From CAG-791 sp045130475 (lineage in GTDB: Bacteria; Bacillota; Clostridia; Lachnospirales; Lachnospiraceae): a stretch of 64,000 bases of DNA. Within the stretch, counting starts at the first letter, position 1; the number at the start of each line of letters is the position of its first letter. The stretch is from NCBI GenBank assembly GCA_045130475.1, contig JBGUPU010000037.1, forward strand, positions 1-64,000. The letters run 5' to 3'. The notes below the pieces were generated by a model, which saw nothing but the letters and a program-made list of their open reading frames with translations, ran no database searches and was not told the DNA's origin. This document shows, piece after piece, positions 34,897 through 43,440 of this stretch. Both the position numbers and the translations under genes were made by a program.

Positions 34897-35217
34897 ATGA
34901 CCTGCAAGGAATTTTCCAGTATGCTGCCCGGATTTCTGGACGATACACTGGACAATGATTCGCTTCGTCTCTTTCTCAATCACCTGGACGAATGCGGGAA
35001 CTGTAAAGAGGAACTGGAGATCCAGTATCTTGTAAAGAGAGTCTTTGACGAAAAAAGCCTTGGAGAGGAACTGAACCTGTCAAAAGATCTTCCTGCATTT
35101 ATAGAAAAAGAGAGAGACCTGCTCCGCAGAAGGCGCAGGCTGTCAGTTACGGCAGCTGTTTTTGAGAGTGTCGCCATCGTCGCTGCAATTGTGACCGCGA
35201 TCCTGTATATGATCTGA
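34897..35217 (+). CDS. Small zinc-finger (zf-HC2-like) membrane protein, possible anti-sigma factor
   Basis: A 106-aa protein from the ATG at 34897, which follows TTTGGAGG. The N-terminal part has the anti-sigma zinc-finger pattern C3...H...C-G-N-C (MTCKEF, then LNHLDECGNCKEEL). A charged helix follows, then one C-terminal membrane segment (about residues 83-105). Such ZAS proteins hold sigma factors at the membrane, but no sigma factor gene is adjacent, so the partner is unknown. polA starts 52 bp downstream. Confidence 0.75.
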   Translation: MTCKEFSSMLPGFLDDTLDNDSLRLFLNHLDECGNCKEELEIQYLVKRVFDEKSLGEELNLSKDLPAFIEKERDLLRRRRRLSVTAAVFESVAIVAAIVTAILYMI

Positions 35218-35269
35218 TCATTTCGTTAAATGAAACGAAACTGTTCCATGGAAAGAGAGATTATCCGCA

Positions 35270-38182
35270 ATGAGCATTGACAAAAAGAAACTTCTGCTGG
35301 TAGACGGACACAGTATACTGAACCGCGCCTTTTACGGCATGCCGGATCTGACAAATGCCAAAGGCCTTCACACCGGAGCAGTCTATGGTTTCCTCAATAT
35401 TCTATTCAGTCAGCTGGATGAATTGAAGCCGGATTACCTGACTGTGGCATTTGACGTACATGCCCCGACCTTCAGGCATGACGCCTATGCGGAATACAAA
35501 GGTACGCGCAAAGGCATGCCCGAGGAGCTCCGCGAGCAGGTCCCGCTGATGAAAAAAATGCTTACTGCCATGGGCATAGAGATCCGCGAGCAGGCCGGAC
35601 TGGAGGCCGATGACATACTCGGAACTCTTGCAAAAAAGGCTGAGGCAATGGACATGGATGTGGTCATCTTGTCCGGCGACCGCGACCTCCTGCAGATTGC
35701 GTCGGACAGGATCACCATCCGCATACCCCGCACCCGCGGCGGACAGACCGTGATCGACGATTTCCGCACAGACCAGGTGATCGGGACCTACGGAGTCACT
35801 CCCCGCCAGTTTATCGATGTCAAGGCGCTGATGGGAGATTCCTCGGACAACATTCCCGGCGTCCCCAAGGTGGGTGAGAAGACCGCCATTGCTCTGATCA
35901 AAGATTATGGCTCGGTGGACGGTGTTTACCGGCATATCGATGAGATCAAAAAGCCCGCGCTTCACAAAAATCTTGCAGAAAACGAAGACAAGGCCCGCAT
36001 GAGCCTTTTCCTCGTGACCATAAAAACCGACTGCGATCTGGAACTGGAACCGGAGAAAGCCATTGCGGACGGCTACTATACCCGCGATGCTTTTGATCTG
36101 TGCACGGAACTGGGGTTTAAAAATTTCCTTTCCCGCTTTGAGCGCCATGTGATCGAAGAAAAGGAAGAGGACACGGAGATCAGGGTCATCGAAGATTCTG
36201 CCGGTCTGACCGGGCTGCAGGACACCCTTCTTGCAGGGATCAAAGAGGCAGACCCTTGTCAAGAACAGGATAAGGGAAAGTCAGAGCCCTGTGTGGTCGG
36301 CATCTGGCCGGTGCAGGACCGGGCCGGCTACGGCATGAAAGAGCAGACTGTTCTTCTGGGGGCAGCTGTCGCCTATGAAGACCGAAGCGGGGAAAAAGAA
36401 GGCGGCTGCAAAAACTGTTTTATCCGGGTGGGAGACAGGCTTTCCGCAGAGGATCTTTGTTCTTTCCTGAAAAATATACGGACTGCTGTACGCGGTGCCT
36501 GCACTGACGATAAGGAAAGAACTCCCGGGACGAAGGAAAATGATCGGCAGGAAGGTTCGGATGCCCTTCTCGCCGGCATCTGTCTTGAGACGCCTGAAAA
36601 GCAGAAAGAACGCGCTGCGCAGGAAAAAGCTGTCCTTGCCCTGTTTTCTCACAAGGAACATATGTCTCTCTGGGGGATCGAACCGTCTGTCGAGTTTCAG
36701 GGAAAAGTGCGCCTGGACGGCATCATGGACCTCCTGGTCTGCTGTTACCTGGCAAATCCCCTCAAGAACGATTATGAGATCGAGGATGTGGCAAGTGAAT
36801 ATCTCAGCCAGTCCCTGCAGACCAGAAAACAGCTCTTTAATAAAAAAAGCTGGGCAGAAGCCATGGAAGAAGAGGCAGATGCCGTGATCACATACGCCTG
36901 CCGCGCCGCGCAGACCCTTCAGAAAAGCGCCCTGATCGTCCGCGAAAAACTGGCAGACATGGGCATGTGGTGCCTATACACGCAGATGGAACGCCCCCTG
37001 ACTTTTGTGCTCTCGGATATGGAGAGCCTGGGGATCCGGATCCAGCCCGAGGCACTGAAGGCCTACAGTGAGAGTCTAGGCGGCAGGATCAGCGAACTCG
37101 AACAGAAGATTTACCAAGAGACCGGAGAGACCTTCAATATTGCCTCCCCCAAACAGCTGGGTGAGATCCTGTTTGAAAAAATGGGTCTTCCGGGCGGCAA
37201 GAAGACCAAGACAGGCTATTCCACCGCTGCAGGCGTTCTGGAAAAACTGGCTCCCGAATATCCGGTCGTCAATGATATTCTCGAGTACCGCGGCCTCACC
37301 AAGCTGCGATCGACCTATGCCGACGGCCTTATGGCCTACGTGGCGGACGACCAGAGGATCCACACCACACTCAACCAGACCATCACCGCGACCGGCCGCA
37401 TCAGTTCCACAGATCCCAATCTGCAGAACATTCCCATGAAGACCGATCTGGGCAGGCAGATCCGGAAGGCCTTTGTTCCTTGCCAGGGGTATACCTTTAC
37501 CGATGCGGATTACTCTCAGATCGAACTGAGGATTCTGGCACACATGTCAGGCGATCAGGGGCTGATCGATGCATATAAGGAGAACGAAGATATCCACCGC
37601 ATTACGGCCTCCAAGGTCTTCCACACGCCCTTTGAAGAAGTGACCCCGCTCCAGCGCCGCAACGCCAAAGCAGTAAACTTCGGGATCGTATACGGGATCA
37701 GTTCCTTCGGACTCTCTCAGGGTCTCTCGATCTCCCGGGCTGAGGCTTCCGAATATATCAAGGCTTACTTTAAGACCTACCCGGGTATCAAGACTTTCCT
37801 GGACAATCTGGTATCCTCCGCCAAGACCAATGGATACGCCGTGACTATGTACGGACGCCGGCGTCCTGTGCCGGAACTGACATCCAGCAACTTCATGCAG
37901 CGCTCCTTCGGAGAACGCGTCGCCATGAACTCCCCTATCCAGGGCTCCGCGGCAGATATCATGAAGATTGCCATGATCCGTGTCTGGGAGCGTATCCTGC
38001 GCGAACAGCTCCGCTCCAGACTCATTCTCCAGATCCACGACGAACTCCTCATTGAGACTGCCCCCGGAGAAGAAGAACAGGTGCGCGCCATCCTTGAAGA
38101 GGAGATGGAAAACGCGGCTGTATTGTCCGTGAACCTCGAGACCGATATCCACAACGGGACTGACTGGTACCTTGCAAAATGA
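35270..38182 (+). CDS. polA: DNA polymerase I
   Basis: Removes RNA primers and fills gaps in replication and repair. Residues 1-290 form the 5'-nuclease (VDGHSILNRAFYG, EADDILGTLA, LSGDRDLLQI, KVGEKTAIALIKDYG). The C-terminal half is the family A polymerase (TATGRISSTDPNLQNIP, DADYSQIELRILAHMSGD, RRNAKAVNFGIVYGIS, LQIHDELLIE). The middle domain lacks the Asp-Glu motif of the 3'-5' exonuclease and carries extra low-complexity sequence, which makes the protein 970 aa long instead of about 880; proofreading is therefore unlikely. coaE follows 154 bp downstream, a common arrangement in Clostridia. Confidence 0.97.
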   Translation: MSIDKKKLLLVDGHSILNRAFYGMPDLTNAKGLHTGAVYGFLNILFSQLDELKPDYLTVAFDVHAPTFRHDAYAEYKGTRKGMPEELREQVPLMKKMLTAMGIEIREQAGLEADDILGTLAKKAEAMDMDVVILSGDRDLLQIASDRITIRIPRTRGGQTVIDDFRTDQVIGTYGVTPRQFIDVKALMGDSSDNIPGVPKVGEKTAIALIKDYGSVDGVYRHIDEIKKPALHKNLAENEDKARMSLFLVTIKTDCDLELEPEKAIADGYYTRDAFDLCTELGFKNFLSRFERHVIEEKEEDTEIRVIEDSAGLTGLQDTLLAGIKEADPCQEQDKGKSEPCVVGIWPVQDRAGYGMKEQTVLLGAAVAYEDRSGEKEGGCKNCFIRVGDRLSAEDLCSFLKNIRTAVRGACTDDKERTPGTKENDRQEGSDALLAGICLETPEKQKERAAQEKAVLALFSHKEHMSLWGIEPSVEFQGKVRLDGIMDLLVCCYLANPLKNDYEIEDVASEYLSQSLQTRKQLFNKKSWAEAMEEEADAVITYACRAAQTLQKSALIVREKLADMGMWCLYTQMERPLTFVLSDMESLGIRIQPEALKAYSESLGGRISELEQKIYQETGETFNIASPKQLGEILFEKMGLPGGKKTKTGYSTAAGVLEKLAPEYPVVNDILEYRGLTKLRSTYADGLMAYVADDQRIHTTLNQTITATGRISSTDPNLQNIPMKTDLGRQIRKAFVPCQGYTFTDADYSQIELRILAHMSGDQGLIDAYKENEDIHRITASKVFHTPFEEVTPLQRRNAKAVNFGIVYGISSFGLSQGLSISRAEASEYIKAYFKTYPGIKTFLDNLVSSAKTNGYAVTMYGRRRPVPELTSSNFMQRSFGERVAMNSPIQGSAADIMKIAMIRVWERILREQLRSRLILQIHDELLIETAPGEEEQVRAILEEEMENAAVLSVNLETDIHNGTDWYLAK

Positions 38183-38336
38183 GCAGCACAGGACGAATCC
38201 GCCTGACTCGCAAGCGAGTCTTGAACAGCAGTGAATCGGACATAAATCATCCGGAAACGTGCGGCGAGACGCATGGAACAGCATAAATCCCCACCGGCGT
38301 TCCGGAAAACACATAGATTTGAGAGAGGAAAAAACT

Positions 38337-38987
38337 TTGAAACTTATAGGTGTAACAGGCGGCGTAGGTGCAGGAAAATCCGAAATCCTGAATTACATGA
38401 AGTCCAATTACAACTGCCGTATTCTGCTCGCGGATGAAGCGGCACGTGCTCTGGAGGCACCCGGCGGCGCCATCTATCAGCCGCTGATCAATCTCCTGGA
38501 GGAATATCCTGCTGCAGATCCGGCGGCAGGAAAGGTGCCTGCACCGATCACTATGGAGGATGGCAGGATCAACAATCCCGAGATGGCCCGCAGGATTTTT
38601 TCCGAGCCTGACCTCCTGAAAAAAGTCAATAATCTCGTGCATCCCGCAGTAAAAGAGTATATACTGTCTATGTTCGCCCGGGAGCAGGAGATTGGCAGAC
38701 TGGACTTTTTTGTCGTTGAAGCGGCTCTCCTGATAGAGTGCGGATATGGTGAAAATGTTGATGCCATGTGGTATATTTACTGCGACGAATCGGAACGCCG
38801 CAGACGTCTGAAGGCTTCCCGCGGCTACAGCGACGAGAAGATCGACAATATTCTCAAAAGCCAGCTCTCCGAACAGACCTTCCGGGAAAATGCAGACGTT
38901 GTCATCGACAACAGCGGCGCCCTCGAACAGGCCTGCGCCCAGGTTGACCATGCGCTTGCCGCCTATGGAATCACAAAAAATAGATAA
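38337..38987 (+). CDS. coaE: Dephospho-CoA kinase
   Basis: Phosphorylates dephospho-CoA at the 3' hydroxyl in the last step of coenzyme A synthesis. A TTG at 38337 is chosen as the start because GAGAGAGGA lies upstream and it gives the usual N terminus MKLIGVTGGVGAGKS with the P-loop. The protein has 216 aa, close to the family norm. Other markers are LLADEAAR, VVEAALLIECG and the lid segment ESERRRRLKASRG. An in-frame extension 26 codons longer lacks a ribosome binding site. Confidence 0.93.
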   Translation: MKLIGVTGGVGAGKSEILNYMKSNYNCRILLADEAARALEAPGGAIYQPLINLLEEYPAADPAAGKVPAPITMEDGRINNPEMARRIFSEPDLLKKVNNLVHPAVKEYILSMFAREQEIGRLDFFVVEAALLIECGYGENVDAMWYIYCDESERRRRLKASRGYSDEKIDNILKSQLSEQTFRENADVVIDNSGALEQACAQVDHALAAYGITKNR

Positions 38988-39010
38988 TACAGAAAGAGAA
39001 TATATTATTC

Positions 39011-39808
39011 ATGCGATTTGAAAGTATTGCCAGCGGAAGCAGCGGCAATTGTATTTATGTAGGATCAGCCAACACCCACCTTCTGATGGATGTCGGCATC
39101 AGCAGGAAGAGGACCGTCGACGCCCTCAGGGAAATCGGCCTTGATATGAAGGATATCGACGGGATTTTCCTGACCCACGAGCACACAGACCACATCACCG
39201 GACTTCCTGTGATCGCAAAGCACTCTCAGATGCCGATCTACGCGACCAGGGGAACGATTGAAGCGATCAGAAAGATGCCTAAATTTCAGGATATTGATCC
39301 CGGCAGATTTATCTGTGTAAGGTCCGATCAACCTGTCTTAGTGGGTGACCTCAAGATCGATCCCATGCATATTTCCCATGATGCAGCAGATCCTGTCGGC
39401 TACCGTGTCTATGAGGGACAGAAAAAGGCCTGTATCTGCACAGACCTCGGCTGTTACGACGAATACACGCAGAAGTGCCTCAAAGATTCTGATATTCTGC
39501 TTCTTGAATCCAACCATGACATCAATATGCTCCAGGTGGGAAAATATCCATACCGCCTCAAACAGCGTATTTTAGGAGAACGGGGGCACCTGTCCAACGC
39601 CAGCAGCGGGCAGCTGCTGAGCAAGGTCCTCAATGATCATCTGCAGGGCATATTCCTCGGCCACCTCAGCCAGGAAAACAATCTCCCGGAACTCGCCTTT
39701 GAGACCGTACGCGTAGAGATCATGTTTTCGGATACCGGCTACCGCCCCGAGGAACTCCCCATACGGGTCGCAAAGAGAAGCGCCCCTTCCCCCCTCGTAG
39801 AATTTTAA
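39011..39808 (+). CDS. YycJ/WalJ-like metallo-beta-lactamase fold hydrolase
   Basis: A 265-aa cytosolic metallo-hydrolase. SIASGSSGNCIYVGS at the N terminus and THEHTDHITGLP (the HxHxDH metal motif) identify the YycJ/WalJ subgroup, whose Bacillus member has been connected with DNA repair or cell-wall signalling. Further metal ligands are in ISHDAADPVGY and ESNHD. It starts 23 bp after coaE, so the polA-coaE-yycJ genes are probably one transcript. Substrate unproven. Confidence 0.88.
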   Translation: MRFESIASGSSGNCIYVGSANTHLLMDVGISRKRTVDALREIGLDMKDIDGIFLTHEHTDHITGLPVIAKHSQMPIYATRGTIEAIRKMPKFQDIDPGRFICVRSDQPVLVGDLKIDPMHISHDAADPVGYRVYEGQKKACICTDLGCYDEYTQKCLKDSDILLLESNHDINMLQVGKYPYRLKQRILGERGHLSNASSGQLLSKVLNDHLQGIFLGHLSQENNLPELAFETVRVEIMFSDTGYRPEELPIRVAKRSAPSPLVEF

Positions 39809-39916
39809 AAGATTTCTGCAATAGTACATAAATCCTGTACAGCCGGTATAAAAACCTGTCTGACGGATTGCCAATAGATTCCCTAAACCACCATAACACT
39901 TAAAAAGGATATAAAA

Positions 39917-40192
39917 ATGAAGAGAGCTATCATCACTGTTGTAGGAAAAGACACCATCGGTATCATCGCAGGCGTCTGCACATATCTTGCGGAGAACAAG
40001 ATCAATATCCTTGATATCTCCCAGACCATCGTAGACGGATATTTCAACATGATGATGATCATCGATGTCACAGAACCCGAGAAGCCTTTCGGCGTCATCG
40101 CAGACGAGCTTGCCAGAATCGGCGAAGAAAAGATCGGTGTGCAGATCCGCTGCCAGAAGGAAGAAATTTTTGATCTGATGCACAGAATCTGA
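39917..40192 (+). CDS. ACT-domain protein, UPF0237 family
   Basis: A 91-aa single ACT domain, KRAIITVVGKDTIGIIAGVCTYLAENKINILDISQTI, typical of UPF0237. ACT domains usually bind amino acids as dimers; no ligand is known for this family. It is 28 bp upstream of the UPF0210 gene, a pairing that is conserved in many Firmicutes, which suggests that it regulates or partners that protein. Confidence 0.93.
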   Translation: MKRAIITVVGKDTIGIIAGVCTYLAENKINILDISQTIVDGYFNMMMIIDVTEPEKPFGVIADELARIGEEKIGVQIRCQKEEIFDLMHRI

Positions 40193-40220
40193 ATAAGACA
40201 GATACTTCCGGAGGAACAAA

Positions 40221-41585
40221 ATGATCAATTTTTCAGAAGTAGCCGAAACCAATGCCATGATCGATCGGGAAAACCTTGATGTGCGCACGATCACCATGGG
40301 TATCAGTCTCCTGGACTGCGCAGATTCCGACCTCGGCCGCCTGCGCACCAAAATCTATGACAAGATCACAATGAGTGCCTGCAATCTGGTCAGGACCGGA
40401 GAGGAGATCACCAGAGAGTACGGTATTCCGATTGTAAATAAGCGTATCTCTATCACTCCCGCAGCTATAGTCGGAAGCAGTGCCTGCCATTGCAGTGATG
40501 ACTTTGTATCCATTGCCAAGACCCTTGACCGTGCAGCCAAGGAGGTCGGCGTCAATTTCCTGGGCGGCTATTCCGCTCTCGTTTCCAAGGGAATGACTCC
40601 CGCCGACCGCATGCTGATCGAATCCATTCCCGATGCCCTGGCGCAGACAGATGTGGTCTGCTCCAGCGTCAACGTGGGTTCCACCAAGACCGGGATCGAC
40701 ATGGACGCCGTGCGCCTGATGGGCAGTGTCATCAAGAGGACTGCAGAGCGCACTGCCGACCGCGATTCTTTCGGCTGCGCCAAGCTTGTCGTATTCTGCA
40801 ACGCACCTGATGACAATCCCTTCATGGCAGGCGCCTTCCACGGCGTCACCGAGGCGGACCGTATCCTCAATATCGGTGTCAGCGGTCCCGGTGTTGTCAA
40901 GCGCGCCCTGGAAGATGTCCATGGACAGGACTTTGAAGTCCTCTGTGAGACTGTCAAAAAGACTGCTTTTAAGGTCACTCGTGTAGGACAGCTGGTTGCC
41001 CGCGAGGCTTCCCGCAGACTCGGTGTTCCCTTTGGTATCATCGATCTCTCTCTGGCTCCCACCCCGGCTGTCGGCGACAGTGTCGCGGATATTCTCTGCG
41101 AGATGGGACTGGAGTGTGCAGGTGCACCCGGAACCACGGCAGCCCTCGCCCTGCTCAACGACCAGGTCAAAAAGGGCGGCGTTATGGCAAGCTCCTATGT
41201 GGGCGGTCTCTCCGGCGCCTTCATACCTGTCAGCGAGGACAGGGGAATGATCCACGCCGCGCAGGTGGGCGCCCTGACCCTTGAGAAACTCGAAGCCATG
41301 ACCTGTGTCTGCTCCGTCGGCCTCGACATGATCGCCATTCCCGGCGATACAAAGGAGACCACTATTGCCGGCATCATCGCCGATGAAATGGCGATCGGCA
41401 TGATCAACCAGAAGACCACGGCTGTCCGCCTGATCCCCGTGATCGGCAAGGGAGTAGGTGAGATGGTCGATTTCGGCGGACTCCTGGGCTATGCCCCCAT
41501 CATCCCTGTCAACACATTCGGCTGTGACGAATTCGTCAACCGCCGCGGCAGGATCCCGGCACCCGTCCACAGCTTCAAAAATTAA
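40221..41585 (+). CDS. UPF0210/PFL-like (DUF711) protein
   Basis: A 454-aa protein of the DUF711 family, which is distantly related to pyruvate formate-lyase by fold. It contains TMGISLLDCADSD, SITPAAIVGSSACHCSDDF, and a Gly/Ala-rich C-terminal half. The glycyl-radical loop of true pyruvate formate-lyases is not visible, and no activase gene is nearby, so radical chemistry should not be assumed. It follows the ACT protein with GGAGGA upstream. Its function is unknown despite wide conservation. A terminator follows at 41637. Confidence 0.9.
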   Translation: MINFSEVAETNAMIDRENLDVRTITMGISLLDCADSDLGRLRTKIYDKITMSACNLVRTGEEITREYGIPIVNKRISITPAAIVGSSACHCSDDFVSIAKTLDRAAKEVGVNFLGGYSALVSKGMTPADRMLIESIPDALAQTDVVCSSVNVGSTKTGIDMDAVRLMGSVIKRTAERTADRDSFGCAKLVVFCNAPDDNPFMAGAFHGVTEADRILNIGVSGPGVVKRALEDVHGQDFEVLCETVKKTAFKVTRVGQLVAREASRRLGVPFGIIDLSLAPTPAVGDSVADILCEMGLECAGAPGTTAALALLNDQVKKGGVMASSYVGGLSGAFIPVSEDRGMIHAAQVGALTLEKLEAMTCVCSVGLDMIAIPGDTKETTIAGIIADEMAIGMINQKTTAVRLIPVIGKGVGEMVDFGGLLGYAPIIPVNTFGCDEFVNRRGRIPAPVHSFKN

Positions 41586-41636
41586 TAGTGCACAAAAGAC
41601 CATATATATTCATAGGTAATTTTGTTATTTTTTATC

Positions 41637-41666
41637 AAACCGGTTCAATGTTGGACCGGTTTGTTG
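41637..41666 (+). terminator. Terminator after the UPF0210 gene, overlapping the next promoter
   Basis: AAACCGGT (41637-41644) pairs with ACCGGTTT (41655-41662), followed by GTTG. The -35 box of the kinase promoter starts inside this hairpin. Confidence 0.75.
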
Positions 41667-41672
41667 TATAAT
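41644..41672 (+). promoter_or_regulatory. Promoter of the PfkB kinase gene
   Basis: TTCAAT (41644-41649), a 17-bp spacer and a perfect TATAAT (41667-41672). The leader of about 135 nt contains a long hairpin: GCTGC plus AGAGGATG (41742-41757) pair with CATCCTCT plus GCAGC (41768-41780). There is no T-run after it, so it is more likely an mRNA-stability or translation element than a terminator. Confidence 0.75.
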
Positions 41673-41814
41673 GGCAATCAGGGGAATGCCTTGCGGCATT
41701 AGAGGCTTTACTGAAAAGAAAGAGGAGCATATCAACCGGCAGCTGCCATAGAGGATGGTTCTAGGATCATCCTCTGCAGCTTCCTGAATACACACGCAGA
41801 AAGGCGGAACAAGT

Positions 41815-42798
41815 ATGGGTATTGAGAAAAAGTATGATGTGACAGCACTGGGTGAACTTCTGATTGACTTTGTCCAGAATGGTCTCAGCGATCAGGGCAA
41901 TAATCTGTTTGAAGCAAATCCCGGTGGAGCTCCCTGCAACGTTCTGGCAATGCTCACCAAAGCAGGCAAAAAAACTGCTTTCATCGGCAAAGTCGGTAAT
42001 GATATGTTCGGACGTATGCTGAAAGAGCGTGCGGGCGGAGAAGGAATCGATATGACCGGCCTTCTCATGGACGACGAAGTCCATACGACTCTTGCTTTTG
42101 TAGAAAAGCTTCCCAATGGCGACAGAGATTTCTCCTTCTATCGTAAACCCGGCGCAGATATCATGCTGACAAAGGATGAAGTGAAAGCGCATGCAGACCT
42201 GATCGAAGGCGCAAAGATTTTCCACCTGGGCACACTTTCCATGACGGACGAAGAAGTTGAGAAGGCGACCAAGGCCGCTATGAAGATCGCCAAAAAGGCC
42301 GGATGCATCATTTCCTTCGATCCTAACCTGCGTCCCCCTCTCTGGAGCAGCGAAGAGAAGGCAAAAGAGAAGATCGCATGGGGACTTGAGCAGTGCGACG
42401 TCCTCAAGATCTCCGACAATGAGATCACCTTCATGACCGGCGAGGAAGACCTCGATAAGGGCATCAAGATGATCATCGACAAATACGACATTCCGCTCGT
42501 ATTTGCTACTTACGGCCCCGATGGATCCAAGGCTTATTGCAAGGGTATCGAGGCGTTTGAGCCCGGCTTCCTGAATCCTAATACCATCGAGACCACCGGC
42601 GCGGGCGACACTTTCTGCGCGAGCGCCCTGCTGCATGTTCTCAAATATGGCATCGACGGCTTTGATGAGGCCAAGCTTCATGAGCTCCTCACCTTCGCAA
42701 ATGCCGCTGCTTCCCTCGTGACCACGAAGAAGGGCGCACTCTGCGTCATGCCTACCGTCGACGAAGTACAGGCATACATCAAAGAATCCGGCAGGTAA
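41815..42798 (+). CDS. PfkB-family carbohydrate kinase (fructokinase-like)
   Basis: A 327-aa ribokinase/PfkB-fold kinase that phosphorylates a sugar with ATP. It begins YDVTALGELLIDFVQNG and has NPGGAPCNVLAMLTKAGKKTAFIGKVGND, the first PfkB signature, and the catalytic anion hole ETTGAGDTFCASAL near the C terminus with the catalytic Asp. The N-terminal pattern is closest to bacterial fructokinases; the exact sugar is inferred. It has its own promoter and structured leader, and no sugar transporter adjoins it. It could in principle act as a pseudouridine kinase for the PsuG-like protein at 11008, but the distance and sequence do not support this. Confidence 0.88.
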   Translation: MGIEKKYDVTALGELLIDFVQNGLSDQGNNLFEANPGGAPCNVLAMLTKAGKKTAFIGKVGNDMFGRMLKERAGGEGIDMTGLLMDDEVHTTLAFVEKLPNGDRDFSFYRKPGADIMLTKDEVKAHADLIEGAKIFHLGTLSMTDEEVEKATKAAMKIAKKAGCIISFDPNLRPPLWSSEEKAKEKIAWGLEQCDVLKISDNEITFMTGEEDLDKGIKMIIDKYDIPLVFATYGPDGSKAYCKGIEAFEPGFLNPNTIETTGAGDTFCASALLHVLKYGIDGFDEAKLHELLTFANAAASLVTTKKGALCVMPTVDEVQAYIKESGR

Positions 42799-42817
42799 TT
42801 CTCCTGCTGAAGGAACG

Positions 42818-42917
42818 GCCTTCACAGCACACATCCTTTGGTATTAAAAGGACATGCCTTCACAGCACACATCCCTTGGTATTTAAAGGACGTGCCTACA
42901 CAGCATACATCCTTTGG
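42818..42917 (+). repeat. 38-bp tandem repeat, about 2.6 copies
   Basis: GCCTTCACAGCACACATC and its continuation start at 42818, 42856 and (with a few changes) 42894, so the period is 38 bp. The units are directly adjacent without spacers, which rules out a CRISPR. They lie between the kinase stop codon and the first structured RNA. Confidence 0.85.
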
Positions 42918-42969
42918 AGCTCAGGATTTGTTCGCATTGAAATACTAAGGCTCACTGATGCAAAGATCA

Positions 42970-43063
42970 GGCCGGGCCAAACTCATATGTCGCATTGAAG
43001 ATGCGACATACTCAAACAAGGTGGCCTTAAAACGCCCGTCTGTGTGAGACGGGCGTTTTATTA
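42970..43063 (+). ncRNA. Candidate structured small RNA, copy A
   Basis: GGCCA (42975-42979) pairs with TGGCC (43022-43026). Inside is a 10-bp hairpin, TATGTCGCAT/ATGCGACATA (42986-43010), with loop TGAAG. A terminator follows: AAAACGCCCGTCT pairs with AGACGGGCGTTTT (43029-43059). A second copy of the same design lies inverted at 43254-43351, with base changes that preserve every helix. No gene follows on this strand before the convergent pyruvate carboxylase gene, so it is probably a free small RNA rather than a leader. I cannot assign it to a known family. Confidence 0.75.
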
Positions 43064-43253
43064 TGTATATTTTGTATTTTACAGCCTGGAAGGAGATTAC
43101 TCATAAGATGAAATCCTCCTTTGTCGGGAAATGATATTTCATTTTTTTCATCCCACAGCCCGGCAGGAAATCAGCGACTGAAAGGCATACCTCCTGGGGA
43201 GTGAATATTTTTGAACAGAAAGTTGTACTAGGTGAAGCTTATAAGGAAGAACG
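43064..43253. other. Gap between the two small RNA copies
   Basis: No ORF or clear RNA is seen in these 190 bases. It holds scattered small hairpins and the left arm of the 10-bp inverted repeat (AGTTGTACTA, 43221-43230). Confidence 0.4.
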
Positions 43254-43351
43254 GACAAAATGCCCAGCCATCGAGGCTGGGCATTTTAGGGCCACCTGTC
43301 TGAGCATGACGCGTCTTCAACGCGTCATGCGAGTTTGGCCCGGTCCGTTCT
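43254..43351 (-). ncRNA. Candidate structured small RNA, copy B (convergent with copy A)
   Basis: On the minus strand it reads GGACCGGGCCAAACTC, an 11-bp hairpin GCATGACGCGT/ACGCGTCATGC with loop TGAAG, CTCAGACAGGTGGCC, and a terminator AAAATGCCCAGCC/GGCTGGGCATTTT (43257-43287). The GGCCA/TGGCC closing pair is at 43336-43340 and 43290-43294. Against copy A the unpaired stretches GGGCCAAACTC, TGAAG and GGTGGCC are identical, while paired bases differ in a compensated way. The element is flanked by a 10-bp inverted repeat (43221-43230 and 43368-43377). Confidence 0.75.
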
Positions 43352-43440
43352 TAACATAAGCGAGCCGTAGTACAACTCTGTGAAAAAATCCTGAACGAGA
43401 CAGGAAGTATGCCTTGAAGGAGCGTCCTAAGGGCGCGACC

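Noticed and set aside
40233..41603. 456-aa minus-strand ORF
   Set aside because: Complement of the UPF0210 gene; the composition is typical of an antisense frame.
42818..42917. CRISPR array
   Set aside because: The repeats are directly adjacent without unique spacers and no cas gene is present.
43336..43351. 15-base match between small RNA copy B and the RNase P RNA (about 215-230)
   Set aside because: A match of this length is expected about once by chance in 64 kb compared with itself, and the surrounding structures differ.
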